Shown here one piece after another: positions 36,128 to 44,523 of a stretch of 64,000 nt of DNA. How positions within the stretch are numbered: the stretch's first letter is position 1; each line of letters opens with the position of its first letter. Where the stretch lies: positions 558,001 to 622,000 of the forward strand of contig AP024675.1 in the NCBI GenBank assembly GCA_025998875.1. The letters run 5' to 3'. A program made the translations under genes and the position numbers. This stretch comes from Bacteroidota bacterium. GTDB taxonomy: Bacteria; Bacteroidota; Rhodothermia; JANXDC01. The notes below the pieces were generated by a model. It saw only the letters and a program-made list of their open reading frames with translations. It made no database searches and had not been told where the DNA came from.

Positions 36128-36495
36128 GGAGCTATTTCCTCTAAGTGCGTGCTCTCCAGCAGAAACGGCCCGACGGCATCGACCGTAAGGGGCTCGGAGG
36201 AAAGAACCACGACCTCAAAGCGCGTGGGAGCTTCCGGACTGCCCCAGATCCATTCGGGCTCATGCCCCTGTCGGGCTGCTGCCCAGGCCAGAACCCAGAA
36301 GATCACGGCCGCTGCGGCGGCCCAGCGCCACAGGCGTCGGGCCAGATGTTCGATCCCGTAGACCCCGCCACGGGCGCGAGGCAGCGTCTCGGCCCAGAAG
36401 CGTTCCAGGGCTTGATCACAGGAGGCCGGATCGGGTATGCGGCGCGCCTCCCGAAGAAGCGCCCGATAGCGATCGGCCCAGAGAGTACGTTTCAT
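36124..36495 (-). CDS. Single-pass membrane protein, candidate anti-sigma factor (cassette B)
   Basis: The 123-residue protein has a cytoplasmic, basic and helical N-terminus (RTLWADRYRALLREARRIPD), one membrane segment (about 58-76, WRWAAAAAVIFWVLAWAA) and a periplasmic tail. ATG 36495 lies inside the sigma stop (ATGA), the usual sigma/anti-sigma arrangement. No HxxxCxxC zinc motif is visible. Its position and topology match the 13.3 kb protein, though their sequences are not obviously similar. Anti-sigma function is inferred. Confidence 0.55.
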   Translation of the reverse strand: MKRTLWADRYRALLREARRIPDPASCDQALERFWAETLPRARGGVYGIEHLARRLWRWAAAAAVIFWVLAWAAARQGHEPEWIWGSPEAPTRFEVVVLSSEPLTVDAVGPFLLESTHLEEIAP

Positions 36496-37151
36496 GACCA
36501 GAATGCCTCCGTATGCGTTCGCAACCACTCCATGATCTTTCTCCGCGCCCGGAAAATACGGGTCTTGACTGTCCCCAGCGAGGTTCCCGTAATCCGGGCG
36601 ATGCTCTCATAGTCGAACCCCTCTATATCCCGGAGCACAAGCGCCTCCCGCAGCGCCTCGGGCAGGGCGTGGATGTAGCGCCACAGCTGTTCCCGCGCCT
36701 CCGCGCGCTCCAGCTCCTCATGGGGGGATAGAACGGGCTCCATGTAGCCGTCCAGGTGTTCGGGGCCTGGATCCGGAGCGCGATAGCGATCCCTGACCTG
36801 TCGGCGGCGCAAGAGGTCACGCGCATGATTGAGGGCGACCCGGTAAGCCCACGTGCCGAATTGGGCCTCCTGGGCGCGGAAATCGGCCAGATGCTGGTAG
36901 ATTTTGAGCATGATCTCCTGCAGGGCATCGGCCGCCTCTTCGGTATGCCCCAGTACGGAGTACACGAGCCGATACAAACGGCCGTAATGCCGACGCATGA
37001 GGATGGCAAAGACCCGATCTCGATCGGCCTCATGCTGACGAAACCGTTCTACCAGCGCATTGTCCGTCCAATCCTCCAATCGGAGCACGGGTCTCGTAAG
37101 GCCGCTTTTCCGTTTTTTAGACGTCTTCCCCATGGGGAAAGTTCTTGGCAT
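36492..37151 (-). CDS. ECF-type RNA polymerase sigma factor (cassette B)
   Basis: The 219-residue protein has sigma region 2 (FAILMRRHYGRLYRLVYSVL, EEAADALQEIMLKIYQHLAD, FGTWAYRVALNHARDLLRRR) and region 4 (ALPEALREALVLRDIEGFDY, ESIARITGTSLGTVKTRIFR). ATG 37151 is preferred because AGAAGG lies upstream; a TTG farther up and ATG 37133 are alternatives. A 20-residue basic N-terminal extension (MGKTSKKRKSG) precedes region 2. It is the first gene of a leftward cassette (sigma, membrane protein, Spy-like, secreted protein) and is divergent from the histidine kinase gene. Confidence 0.92.
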   Translation of the reverse strand: MPRTFPMGKTSKKRKSGLTRPVLRLEDWTDNALVERFRQHEADRDRVFAILMRRHYGRLYRLVYSVLGHTEEAADALQEIMLKIYQHLADFRAQEAQFGTWAYRVALNHARDLLRRRQVRDRYRAPDPGPEHLDGYMEPVLSPHEELERAEAREQLWRYIHALPEALREALVLRDIEGFDYESIARITGTSLGTVKTRIFRARRKIMEWLRTHTEAFWS

Positions 37152-37246
37152 CTCGAAGCCTTCTGGCAAGGGTTTTGCTTCTCGATCTATTCCGGTGACC
37201 CACCCCCCCAGGGTACCCTATACGCACGGAGGGTAGATACAAAACC

Positions 37247-40200
37247 ATGCCTCAGATGGGCAAAAATGTAGCTCCCGAGCCCCTGCCGCCCCAGGAGCGG
37301 CGCCGTCTGGAGGCCCTGGCGCGCTATCAGATCATGGATACCCCGCCGGAGCCCATGTTCAATCGGATCGCGGATCTGACGGCGCGCATCTTCGGGGTGC
37401 GGCTGGCTTTCGTTGAGCTCGTCGACGAACGACGCATCTGGTATAAAGCCTGTGTGGGTTTTGATCGCAGCGAGGTGCCGCGAGAGGGGACACTGGCCGA
37501 TCTGGTCGTGCGCACCGGAGAGGTGCTCATCGTCGAAGACGCCTCCCGGGATGTCCGCTTTCAGGATAGCCCCTATGTGAGCGGTCCACCGTATGTGCGT
37601 TTCTATGCGGCCGCCCCCCTCATCACCCCGGATGGGTTCGTCATCGGCGTTCTGGCCATGGCCGACCCGCAAGTCCGGAGCCTGAACGAAAACGAGCGGC
37701 GCATCTTTCTGGAGATGGCCCAGCAGACCATGAACGAAATCGAGCGTCGCTATGCGCTGCTGGAGTTGCAGGCCTCCGAACAGCGGATCAAGAGCATCCT
37801 GGAATCGTCCGGCGATATCATCTTCACCCTGGACGCCGAGCATCGGATCACGTACCTCAACCCGGCCGCCGAACGGTTCCTGAGGCTGGATCGAGCCACC
37901 CTGCTGGGGCGTCACTTCTGCGAGCTCGTTTTGCCTGGATTTCGTCGGCCGCTCTGCTATGCCCTTAAGGCGCATCTGGAGGACCCCGGAGGCGAGATGC
38001 GCGTGGAGGTTCCCCTCTCGATCCTCGGAGAGGGCCAGCGCTGGTTGTCGATCCACCTCACCCGGCATTCCGAACACGACGCACCGGGCTTTTTTACCGG
38101 CGTAGCCCGGGATGTGACGGACCGGCGGGAGGCCGAAGAGCGCCTCCGACAGAGCGAAGAGCGCTTTCGTCTGGCTTTATCGTTCCTGCAAGACGGGGTC
38201 GTGCTTCTGGACCCGAATGGGCAGGTGCTCATCTACAACCCCGCCATGGAACGGCTCACCGGCTACAGCGCAGAAGAGATCCAGCAGACGGACCTGCACA
38301 TCCTGCTCTACCCGGATACGGAGGAACGACAGCGCGTCCTCAACGGCCTGCTGGACCTACTCCGAAGCGGAAAAACCCAGCACCTGGAGGCCTCCATAAG
38401 GCGCAAGGACGGATCGCGCCGCATCGTACAGATCGCCTCCTGTCTGGTGCCCTACGAGGGCAAGTCCATGCTACTGAGCACCTATCGGGATGTAACCGAT
38501 CGGCATGAGGCCCAGCAGGCCTTGCAACGCCGGGATGCCATCCTGGGCGCGATCGCGGATATGGCCGATAAGCTGCTGCGCACCTCCGATACACGGGGGA
38601 CCATCGGCCAGACGATCAGCCAATTGGCCCACATCACGGGCGCAGAGCAGGCCGCCCTGTGGCGCTATGAGGAAGCCGATAGCCCGCTCCGACTGGAGCT
38701 CTCCTGGCAGAGGGGCGAGGCATCGGCCGCACTTCCCGATACGCTCCCTCTGCTCTGTCCCCGAGCGAAGCCCTCAGAGGGCTTCTTCCTCTGCCAGCAC
38801 GACGAACCCGAAGCGGAGGCCACCAGCGACATAGGCCTGCTCGGGATCAAGACCCTGGCCGGAGTGCCCGTTTTCGTAGGGGGTATGCTCTGGGGCGTGC
38901 TCACCCTGCATCATACCCACCCTTACTCTTGGTCGGAGGCCGAACGCGACGCGCTCATGACCGCAGCCGGGCTCATCGGCGCGGCGCTACAGCACGAACG
39001 CAACGAATCCGCCCTTCGGCAGGCCAACCGCATGCTCCAGGAGCAGACGCGGGAGCTGGCCAGGGCTCGGGATGAGGCCCAGCAGGCCAACCAGGCCAAA
39101 AGCCAGTTTCTGGCCAACATGAGCCATGAGCTGCGCACCCCCATGAACGCCATCATCGGCTATACCGAGCTCCTGGAGGAGATCGCCGAGGAAAACGGGC
39201 ACACGGAGTATCTGGCCAACCTGAAGAAGATCCACACGGCCGCCCGCAACCTGCTGGCCATTATCAACGATATCCTGGATCTGTCCAAAATCGAGGCCGG
39301 ACGGCTGGACCTGTTCGTGGAAGAATTCGAGCTGGACTCCTTCCTGGAAGAGCTTCAGCATACCGTCCAGCCCTTGATGGAAAAAAACCAGAACCGCTTC
39401 GAGCTGCGCGGGCTGCGCCGGGCGCGCCTGCGGCAGGATCAGACCCGGTTGCGGCAGGTTTTGCTCAACCTGCTCTCCAACGCGGCCAAATTCACCGAAA
39501 ACGGACGCGTCATCCTGCGCATACGACGCCAGCGCTCTTCTTCCGGCGTTCCGGAGCTCGTCTTCCAGGTCCAGGATACCGGAATCGGTATCGCTCCGGA
39601 ACATATGCCTCACCTGTTCGAGGAGTTTCGGCAGGGGGATATGTCGACGACGCGTAAATACGGAGGTACGGGACTGGGCCTGGCCATCTCCAAAAGGCTC
39701 ACCACCATGATGGGTGGAGAGATCTCCGTACAGAGCACCCCGGGTGAGGGCTCTACGTTCACCGTACGCATCCCCCAATTTCTCGCCCCGGATGGCTCCA
39801 CCCCGAGGTCTTCTGCCTCCGTGCCCCGGGCTCTGCTCGGCAGCGATGAACCCGTAGTGCTGGTCATCGATGACGATCCCTCTGTGGGCGAACTCATCCG
39901 CTATCACCTGGGCCGGGAGGGTTATCAGGTGGTCTACGCCTCCTCCGGCGAGGAGGGCCTGGCCTGGGCGCGCCAGCTCCGACCGGCGCTCATTACGCTC
40001 GATATCCTCATGCCCGGACAGGACGGCTGGAGCGTCTTGCGCGCACTCAAAAGCGACCCCCAGACGGCCTCCATCCCGGTGGCGATACTCAGCTTCCTGG
40101 AAGAGCGCCAGCTTGGCTATCTGCTCGGCGCGGACGAGTACCTGCTCAAGCCCATCGATCGGGAACAGCTCCTGCGGCTGGTGGCCCGATATACGCCTTT

Positions 40201-40606
40201 ATCCCGGCCGGGCCGAGCGCTTGTTGTGGAGGATGATAACGCGCTGGCGGAGTTGATGGAGCAGGTCATCGCCTCGGAGGGATGGGCAGTAGAGGTAGCC
40301 GCCGACGGGCGTGCGGCCCTGGAAGCTGTCGCCCGGCAGCGGCCGGATGTGATCTTTCTGGACCTCATGCTCCCGGAGCTGGATGGCTTCCGGGTCCTGT
40401 ACTATCTGCGGCAAGAACTGGGCTGGCGGGATATTCCGATCGTGGTCGTCACGGCCAAAACGCTGACCCGAGAGGAAATCGCCTATCTGGAAAGCGGGGT
40501 ACAGTGGATCCTGCACAAAGGGGGATATGGCCAGGGTAGCCTGCTGGGGGAAATCCGCCGCCTGATTCGAAATGTGAGCCCCTTTGTCAAGGCAAAGCCG
40601 GGGTAG
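37247..40606 (+). CDS. Hybrid sensor histidine kinase, GAF-PAS-PAS-GAF-HisKA-HATPase-REC-REC
   Basis: The protein is 1119 residues with no membrane helix, so it is a cytosolic sensor. Order: GAF (about 30-165, [20 protein letters not shown]), PAS (about 178-295), PAS (about 303-420), a second GAF (about 430-590) and a coiled coil. HisKA follows with phospho-acceptor His627 in [20 protein letters not shown], then HATPase (N box [13 protein letters not shown], then [15 protein letters not shown] and [10 protein letters not shown]). Two receiver domains have phospho-Asp at about 919 (ITLDILMPG) and 1039 (IFLDLMLPE). The second receiver has HKGG where others have the conserved KPxxxxxL, so its Lys context is altered. 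Two more phosphorelay genes follow within 20 bases. Confidence 0.92.
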   Translation: MPQMGKNVAPEPLPPQERRRLEALARYQIMDTPPEPMFNRIADLTARIFGVRLAFVELVDERRIWYKACVGFDRSEVPREGTLADLVVRTGEVLIVEDASRDVRFQDSPYVSGPPYVRFYAAAPLITPDGFVIGVLAMADPQVRSLNENERRIFLEMAQQTMNEIERRYALLELQASEQRIKSILESSGDIIFTLDAEHRITYLNPAAERFLRLDRATLLGRHFCELVLPGFRRPLCYALKAHLEDPGGEMRVEVPLSILGEGQRWLSIHLTRHSEHDAPGFFTGVARDVTDRREAEERLRQSEERFRLALSFLQDGVVLLDPNGQVLIYNPAMERLTGYSAEEIQQTDLHILLYPDTEERQRVLNGLLDLLRSGKTQHLEASIRRKDGSRRIVQIASCLVPYEGKSMLLSTYRDVTDRHEAQQALQRRDAILGAIADMADKLLRTSDTRGTIGQTISQLAHITGAEQAALWRYEEADSPLRLELSWQRGEASAALPDTLPLLCPRAKPSEGFFLCQHDEPEAEATSDIGLLGIKTLAGVPVFVGGMLWGVLTLHHTHPYSWSEAERDALMTAAGLIGAALQHERNESALRQANRMLQEQTRELARARDEAQQANQAKSQFLANMSHELRTPMNAIIGYTELLEEIAEENGHTEYLANLKKIHTAARNLLAIINDILDLSKIEAGRLDLFVEEFELDSFLEELQHTVQPLMEKNQNRFELRGLRRARLRQDQTRLRQVLLNLLSNAAKFTENGRVILRIRRQRSSSGVPELVFQVQDTGIGIAPEHMPHLFEEFRQGDMSTTRKYGGTGLGLAISKRLTTMMGGEISVQSTPGEGSTFTVRIPQFLAPDGSTPRSSASVPRALLGSDEPVVLVIDDDPSVGELIRYHLGREGYQVVYASSGEEGLAWARQLRPALITLDILMPGQDGWSVLRALKSDPQTASIPVAILSFLEERQLGYLLGADEYLLKPIDREQLLRLVARYTPLSRPGRALVVEDDNALAELMEQVIASEGWAVEVAADGRAALEAVARQRPDVIFLDLMLPELDGFRVLYYLRQELGWRDIPIVVVTAKTLTREEIAYLESGVQWILHKGGYGQGSLLGEIRRLIRNVSPFVKAKPG

Positions 40607-40610
40607 TAGA

Positions 40611-40976
40611 GTGCGGATTCTGCTTGTAGAGGACAACGAGATGAACCGGGATATGCTCTCACAGCGGCTCCAGCGACGGGGCTTTACGGTCCTCCTGGCC
40701 GCTGATGGGGCCGAGGGCGTTATGCTCGCTCGCCGCGAACGCCCTGATCTGGTGCTCATGGACCTGAGCCTGCCCATTATGGACGGCTGGGAGGCCACCC
40801 GGCAACTGAAGTCCGATCCGGAGACGGCGCACATCCCGATCGTCGCCCTCTCAGCCCACGTGCTGCCGGCGGAGCGAGAACGAGCCCGGGCGGTCGGGGC
40901 CGACGCCTACGCCACCAAACCGATCGACCTGCCCGAGCTCCTGGCCCTGATCGAACGGCTCATCGGCAAGCCCTAG
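40611..40976 (+). CDS. Stand-alone response regulator receiver protein (CheY/DivK-like)
   Basis: The protein has 121 residues from a GTG start 4 bases after the kinase stop. A single receiver domain has the acidic pocket ILLVEDNEMNRD, phospho-Asp51 in VLMDLSLPIMDGWEA, the Ser/Thr switch in IVALSAHV and the Lys in YATKPIDLPEL. There is no output domain, so it probably passes phosphate between the hybrid kinase and another protein, as DivK does. It is co-transcribed with both flanking kinases. Confidence 0.9.
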   Translation: MRILLVEDNEMNRDMLSQRLQRRGFTVLLAADGAEGVMLARRERPDLVLMDLSLPIMDGWEATRQLKSDPETAHIPIVALSAHVLPAERERARAVGADAYATKPIDLPELLALIERLIGKP

Positions 40977-40993
40977 CGTGCGGGCTCGAGGAC

Positions 40994-42100
40994 ATGCGAG
41001 AACGAACACCCTATATCCTGATTGTCGACGACAACGAGCTCAACCGGGATCTGCTCCTGCAACGGCTCCGGCGCGAAGGCTATGAGCTCGAGGTGGCCGA
41101 AGATGGCCCTTCGGCCCTAAAGAAGATCAGCCAACGGCTGCCGGATCTGATCCTGCTCGACATCATGATGCCGGGCATGAGCGGATATGAGCTCATCACC
41201 CGCCTGCGGGCCGATGAGCGCACCCGGGAAGTGCCCGTCATCCTGGTATCGGCCCGAAGCGAGACGGAGGACATCGTCCAGGGGTTGGAGCTGGGGGCCA
41301 ACGACTATGTAACCAAACCCATCAACCTGGCCGTACTCCGGGCGCGTATTCAGACTCAGCTGCGCCTGAAGCGCTCCCTGGAGGAGGTGCGCACACTCGA
41401 TCGGCAGAAACAGGAACTGCTCTCTATTGTCTCCCACGACCTGCGTTCCCCCCTTTCCGGCATCGCCGGATTGGGCCGCCTGCTCCTCACAGGCGAGCTG
41501 GGCCCTCTGACGGAACCCCAGCAGGAGGCGCTACAAGACATCACCCGAACAGCAGAAAGGCTTTTGGAACTGGTCAATACGCTCCTGGACTGGTCCCGCC
41601 TGGAGTCCGGCCATCTGAAGCTGGCCCGCAATCCCGTAGAGCTCCGCTCCATCCTGATTGAGACCCTCCAGGCCCTGCGCGGAGCCGCCTCCGACAAACG
41701 GATCGAGCTCCTCCTGGAGGCCTCCGAGGAAGTTCCCCTCCTTGGGGACGAAACGCGTCTTTTTCAGGTCTTTAGCAACCTGATCGGCAATGCGATCAAG
41801 TTCTCCAGCCCGGGCGGAAAGGTGCTTGTGCGGCTGTGCAGAGACCGCGAGGCGGCTTGCGTGGAGGTGCTCGATGAGGGTCCGGGTATACCCGAATCGG
41901 AGCGGGACCGTATTTTTGAGCGCTTCTACAGCCGCGGGCACAATGGCCAGAAGGGCCTTGGATTGGGGCTCTACATCTGCAGGGCCATTGTGGAGCAGAT
42001 GGGCGGCCGGATCTCCGTAACGAACCGTCCTGAGGGAGGTGCCTGCTTCCGGGTCTGTTTGCCTGTGTCCTCTCCTCTTCCCGAGTATGTCCGATCGTAA
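40994..42100 (+). CDS. Response regulator-histidine kinase fusion (REC-HisKA-HATPase)
   Basis: The protein has 368 residues. An N-terminal receiver (ILIVDDNELNRD, Asp56 in LILLDIMMPG, Lys in YVTKPINLAVL) is joined by a helical linker to a HisKA domain (His148 in LLSIVSHDLRSPLSGIAGLG) and a HATPase domain (NLIGNAIKFSSPGG, DEGPGIPESERDRIF, GLGLGLYICRAIVEQMGG). A kinase whose activity is set by an N-terminal receiver fits a downstream position in a phosphorelay fed by the upstream hybrid kinase and CheY-like protein. The gene ends just before the tRNA-Ala promoter (TTG at 42103). Confidence 0.92.
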   Translation: MRERTPYILIVDDNELNRDLLLQRLRREGYELEVAEDGPSALKKISQRLPDLILLDIMMPGMSGYELITRLRADERTREVPVILVSARSETEDIVQGLELGANDYVTKPINLAVLRARIQTQLRLKRSLEEVRTLDRQKQELLSIVSHDLRSPLSGIAGLGRLLLTGELGPLTEPQQEALQDITRTAERLLELVNTLLDWSRLESGHLKLARNPVELRSILIETLQALRGAASDKRIELLLEASEEVPLLGDETRLFQVFSNLIGNAIKFSSPGGKVLVRLCRDREAACVEVLDEGPGIPESERDRIFERFYSRGHNGQKGLGLGLYICRAIVEQMGGRISVTNRPEGGACFRVCLPVSSPLPEYVRS

Positions 42101-42102
42101 CC

Positions 42103-42134
42103 TTGCGCCCCCCCTCGGGGCGGGCGTATATTTA
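42103..42134 (+). promoter_or_regulatory. Promoter of tRNA-Ala and ffs
   Basis: TTG (42103-42105), 21 bases of GC-rich spacer, then TATATTTA (42127-42134). Transcription would begin around 42141, a few bases before the mature tRNA 5' end, typical of a strong stable-RNA promoter. Confidence 0.7.
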
Positions 42135-42143
42135 GGCCGCTTT

Positions 42144-42218
<75 letters not shown>

Positions 42219-42224
42219 AAAAAG

Positions 42225-42321
42225 GGTAAGTCCTGTACGGCCAGCTCCCGCTGAACCCCGCCAGGCCCGGAAGGGAGCAACGGTAGGCGGTTGTAGCGGC
42301 GCGATACAGGGGAGCTTACCC
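42225..42321 (+). ncRNA. ffs: Signal recognition particle RNA, small bacterial (4.5S) type
   Basis: The core CAGGCCCGGAAGGGAGCAAC, followed by GGTAGGCGG, is the conserved SRP domain IV (symmetric and asymmetric loops and a GGAA tetraloop) that binds Ffh. The 5' GGGTAAG (42225-42231) pairs with CTTACCC (42315-42321), closing the ~97-base rod, and TTTTTT follows. This RNA and Ffh target inner-membrane proteins to FtsY and the translocon. The 7-base spacing after tRNA-Ala and the lack of a separate promoter suggest a shared transcript. Confidence 0.95.
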
Positions 42322-42328
42322 TTTTTTG
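42314..42328 (+). terminator. Terminator of the tRNA-Ala/ffs transcript
   Basis: The closing helix of the SRP RNA (GGGTAAG with CTTACCC) is followed at once by a run of six T (42322-42327), so the mature RNA's own stem doubles as the terminator hairpin. Confidence 0.75.
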
Positions 42329-42359
42329 CTGTCTGTCGGCGGCCGGATCCGAGGGCGCC

Positions 42360-42794
42360 TTACTCCGAGACGTGCGGGGGCCTTCTTGCCCGCCACCCCG
42401 CCTCGAGGGAGAGCTTACCTCCCCCCTGCAGCAGGAATCCCAGCGCCACGGCCGCGTACAGGAGCGCCAGCTCGCGCTCCGCAAACGGATCTCCGGCGTG
42501 CCGGATGAAGGCGGCCACGAGCATGGTAATCAGGATAAAAAACGCGGCCGGACGGGTAAACATCCCTACGGCCAGCAACAGGCCGCCCACGAGCTCGGAA
42601 AGCGCGGCCAGGCCGGCGAACAGCTCCGGAAGCGGAAACCCCATGCGCTCCACCGAGCCCACAAATCGCTCCCAGCGGCCGGGCTCAAAGAGCTTGGGCC
42701 ATCCGTGCGTCATCATCCCCAGGCCGGCCAATACCCGGAGCGGTACCCAGCCGTAGGGGGCCAGGGTTTCCAGAAGGGGAAAGGAAAAGCGCAT
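42360..42794 (-). CDS. DoxX-family membrane protein
   Basis: This 144-residue protein has four hydrophobic segments. The DoxX pattern is visible: PLRVLAGLGMMTHGWPKLFE near the start, then LAALSELVGGLLLAVGMFTR, and FILITMLVAAFIRHAGDPFA with ELALLYAAVALGFLLQGGGK at the end. DoxX proteins are small inner-membrane proteins linked to quinone- or thiol-redox processes and stress; the exact role is unsettled. It stands alone on the minus strand, divergent from the Nudix gene. Confidence 0.88.
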   Translation of the reverse strand: MRFSFPLLETLAPYGWVPLRVLAGLGMMTHGWPKLFEPGRWERFVGSVERMGFPLPELFAGLAALSELVGGLLLAVGMFTRPAAFFILITMLVAAFIRHAGDPFAERELALLYAAVALGFLLQGGGKLSLEAGWRARRPPHVSE

Positions 42795-42839
42795 ACGCTG
42801 CCTCCCGCTCAGTAGGGGCCCATTTTAGAAAGGGCTTCC

Positions 42840-43616
42840 ATGCAGAAGCAATCCCCTTTCGCCTGGATCGATGCGCTGGCTGCCCGTCTGCAGGGCCCCT
42901 TGCCCGGTCTTGCCGCTCAGCTGGAGGCTTTCCCCGGCGCCTCGCAACGGCCCGGTATGGAGCACCTCGATCCGGTCACTTTCCGGCCGGCGGCCGTCCT
43001 CTTCCTGCTCTATCCCCACCGGGGTCGGTGGTATTTTCCTCTGGAGAAACGACCCGAGGAGCTCCCCGCTCATCGGGGGCAGATCGGGCTTCCAGGCGGC
43101 GCCATGGAGCCCGGGGATCGATCTCCGGAGGAGACGGCCCTGCGCGAAGCCGCCGAAGAGGTGGGGCTTGACCCTTCAGCGCCCATCCCGATCGGACGCC
43201 TATCCCCGGTCTGGATTCCCGTTTCTCGCTTCCGCGTAACACCCGTGGTGGCCTGGATGCGGCGGCGGCCCTCTTTTCTCCCCAACCCGCAAGAGGTGGT
43301 CCGGCTCCTGGAGGTACCTGTAGAAGCTTTGCTGGACGCAGGTCGCTTTCGGGTGGAGCGATGGATCCTGCAGGGACGGCCACAACAGGTGGGCTGTTTT
43401 TACTTCGACGGAGAGCGCGTATGGGGCGCCACGGCGATGATCCTCTGTGAGTTTCGCGCTCTGTTGCGTCAGCTCCTCGATGATCCCCGACAGGCACGCC
43501 TGTTGCCCTTTGCCCACGCACAGGAGATCTTTATAATATCGAGCCGCAGGCGAGAAGAAACCGATGAAGGTCATCGAACACCTGCAACGGGCCCGGGAGA
43601 CGCTCCTCAGCTATGA
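42840..43616 (+). CDS. Nudix hydrolase, CoA pyrophosphatase-like
   Basis: The 258-residue protein has a Nudix box in HRGQIGLPGGAMEPGDRSPE followed by ETALREAAEEVGL, preceded by AAVLFLLYPHRGRWYFPLEK. This is the pattern of the NudL/CoAse branch, which cleaves CoA and acyl-CoA to 4'-phosphopantetheine and 3',5'-ADP. The last ~30 residues (SSRRREETDEGHR onwards) are polar and not family-like, and they overlap the start of metF by 53 bases. That may be natural read-through into a late stop, or the stop may have been lost. Confidence 0.87.
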   Translation: MQKQSPFAWIDALAARLQGPLPGLAAQLEAFPGASQRPGMEHLDPVTFRPAAVLFLLYPHRGRWYFPLEKRPEELPAHRGQIGLPGGAMEPGDRSPEETALREAAEEVGLDPSAPIPIGRLSPVWIPVSRFRVTPVVAWMRRRPSFLPNPQEVVRLLEVPVEALLDAGRFRVERWILQGRPQQVGCFYFDGERVWGATAMILCEFRALLRQLLDDPRQARLLPFAHAQEIFIISSRRREETDEGHRTPATGPGDAPQL

Positions 43617-44523
43617 GATCATTCCCCCCCGGCGGGGCGGCAATATCGAGGACATCTTCGCGCTCGTAGAACAGCTGTTGCCCTTTGACCCTCCTTTTAT
43701 CGATGTGACCAGCCATGCGGCGCAGGTCGAATACGAGGAGCTACCCGACGGCACCTGGCGACGGCGCGTCATCCGCAAACGGCCCGGCACGATCGGCCTG
43801 TGCGCAGCGATTCAGAATCGCTACAACATCGACACCGTGCCCCACCTGCTCTGCCGCGGCTTCACCCGGGAGGAAACGGAAGATGCGCTCATCGAGCTCC
43901 ATTATCTGGGCATCCACAACGTGATGGCCCTGCGCGGAGACGATCCCGGATTTCGCAAAACGATCACCGATGGACGCTCCTGCAACGAATACGCTGTGGA
44001 TCTGGTACGCCAGATTGTGAACATGAACCGGGGGCGCTATCTGGAGCCCGATTTGCTGGATGCGGCGCCCACGGACTTCTGCATCGGCGTTGCGGGCTAT
44101 CCCGAGAAGCATTTCGAAGCCCCAAACATGGAGCGCGATCTACGGCATCTGAAGGCAAAGGTAGATGCCGGAGCGCACTACATCGTCACGCAGATGTTCT
44201 TCGATAACCGCAAATACTTTGACTTCGTGGCGCGCTGCCGGGCCCTGGGCATCGAGGTGCCCATTATCCCGGGCATCAAGGTGCTGAGCAAAAAGACCCA
44301 GCTGCAGTCCATTCCCAGCCGTTTTCATGTCGAGATCCCGGAAGAACTGGCCGCCGAGATCGAGGCTGCGCCCCCGGAGCACGTCCTCGATGTGGGCGTG
44401 GAATGGGCCATCCGGCAGTGTGTGGAGCTCATGGAGCAGAGGGTGCCGTGCATCCACTTCTATATTATGCAGGACGCCTCGGCCGTGATCCGGGTCATCG
44501 AGGGTCTGCGCAAGCTGGCCTGA
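43564..44523 (+). CDS. metF: 5,10-methylenetetrahydrofolate reductase
   Basis: MetF is an FAD-containing TIM barrel that makes 5-methyl-THF for methionine synthesis. The 319-residue product starts KVIEHLQRARETLLSYEIIP (catalytic Glu in YEI-PP). It shows PFIDVTSHAAQVEYEELPDG, GIHNVMALRGDDP and HYIVTQMFFDNRKYFDFVAR. The length is between the E. coli (296) and longer forms. It starts inside the Nudix frame and is followed by a TPR gene whose likely CTG start overlaps its stop. Confidence 0.95.
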   Translation: MKVIEHLQRARETLLSYEIIPPRRGGNIEDIFALVEQLLPFDPPFIDVTSHAAQVEYEELPDGTWRRRVIRKRPGTIGLCAAIQNRYNIDTVPHLLCRGFTREETEDALIELHYLGIHNVMALRGDDPGFRKTITDGRSCNEYAVDLVRQIVNMNRGRYLEPDLLDAAPTDFCIGVAGYPEKHFEAPNMERDLRHLKAKVDAGAHYIVTQMFFDNRKYFDFVARCRALGIEVPIIPGIKVLSKKTQLQSIPSRFHVEIPEELAAEIEAAPPEHVLDVGVEWAIRQCVELMEQRVPCIHFYIMQDASAVIRVIEGLRKLA

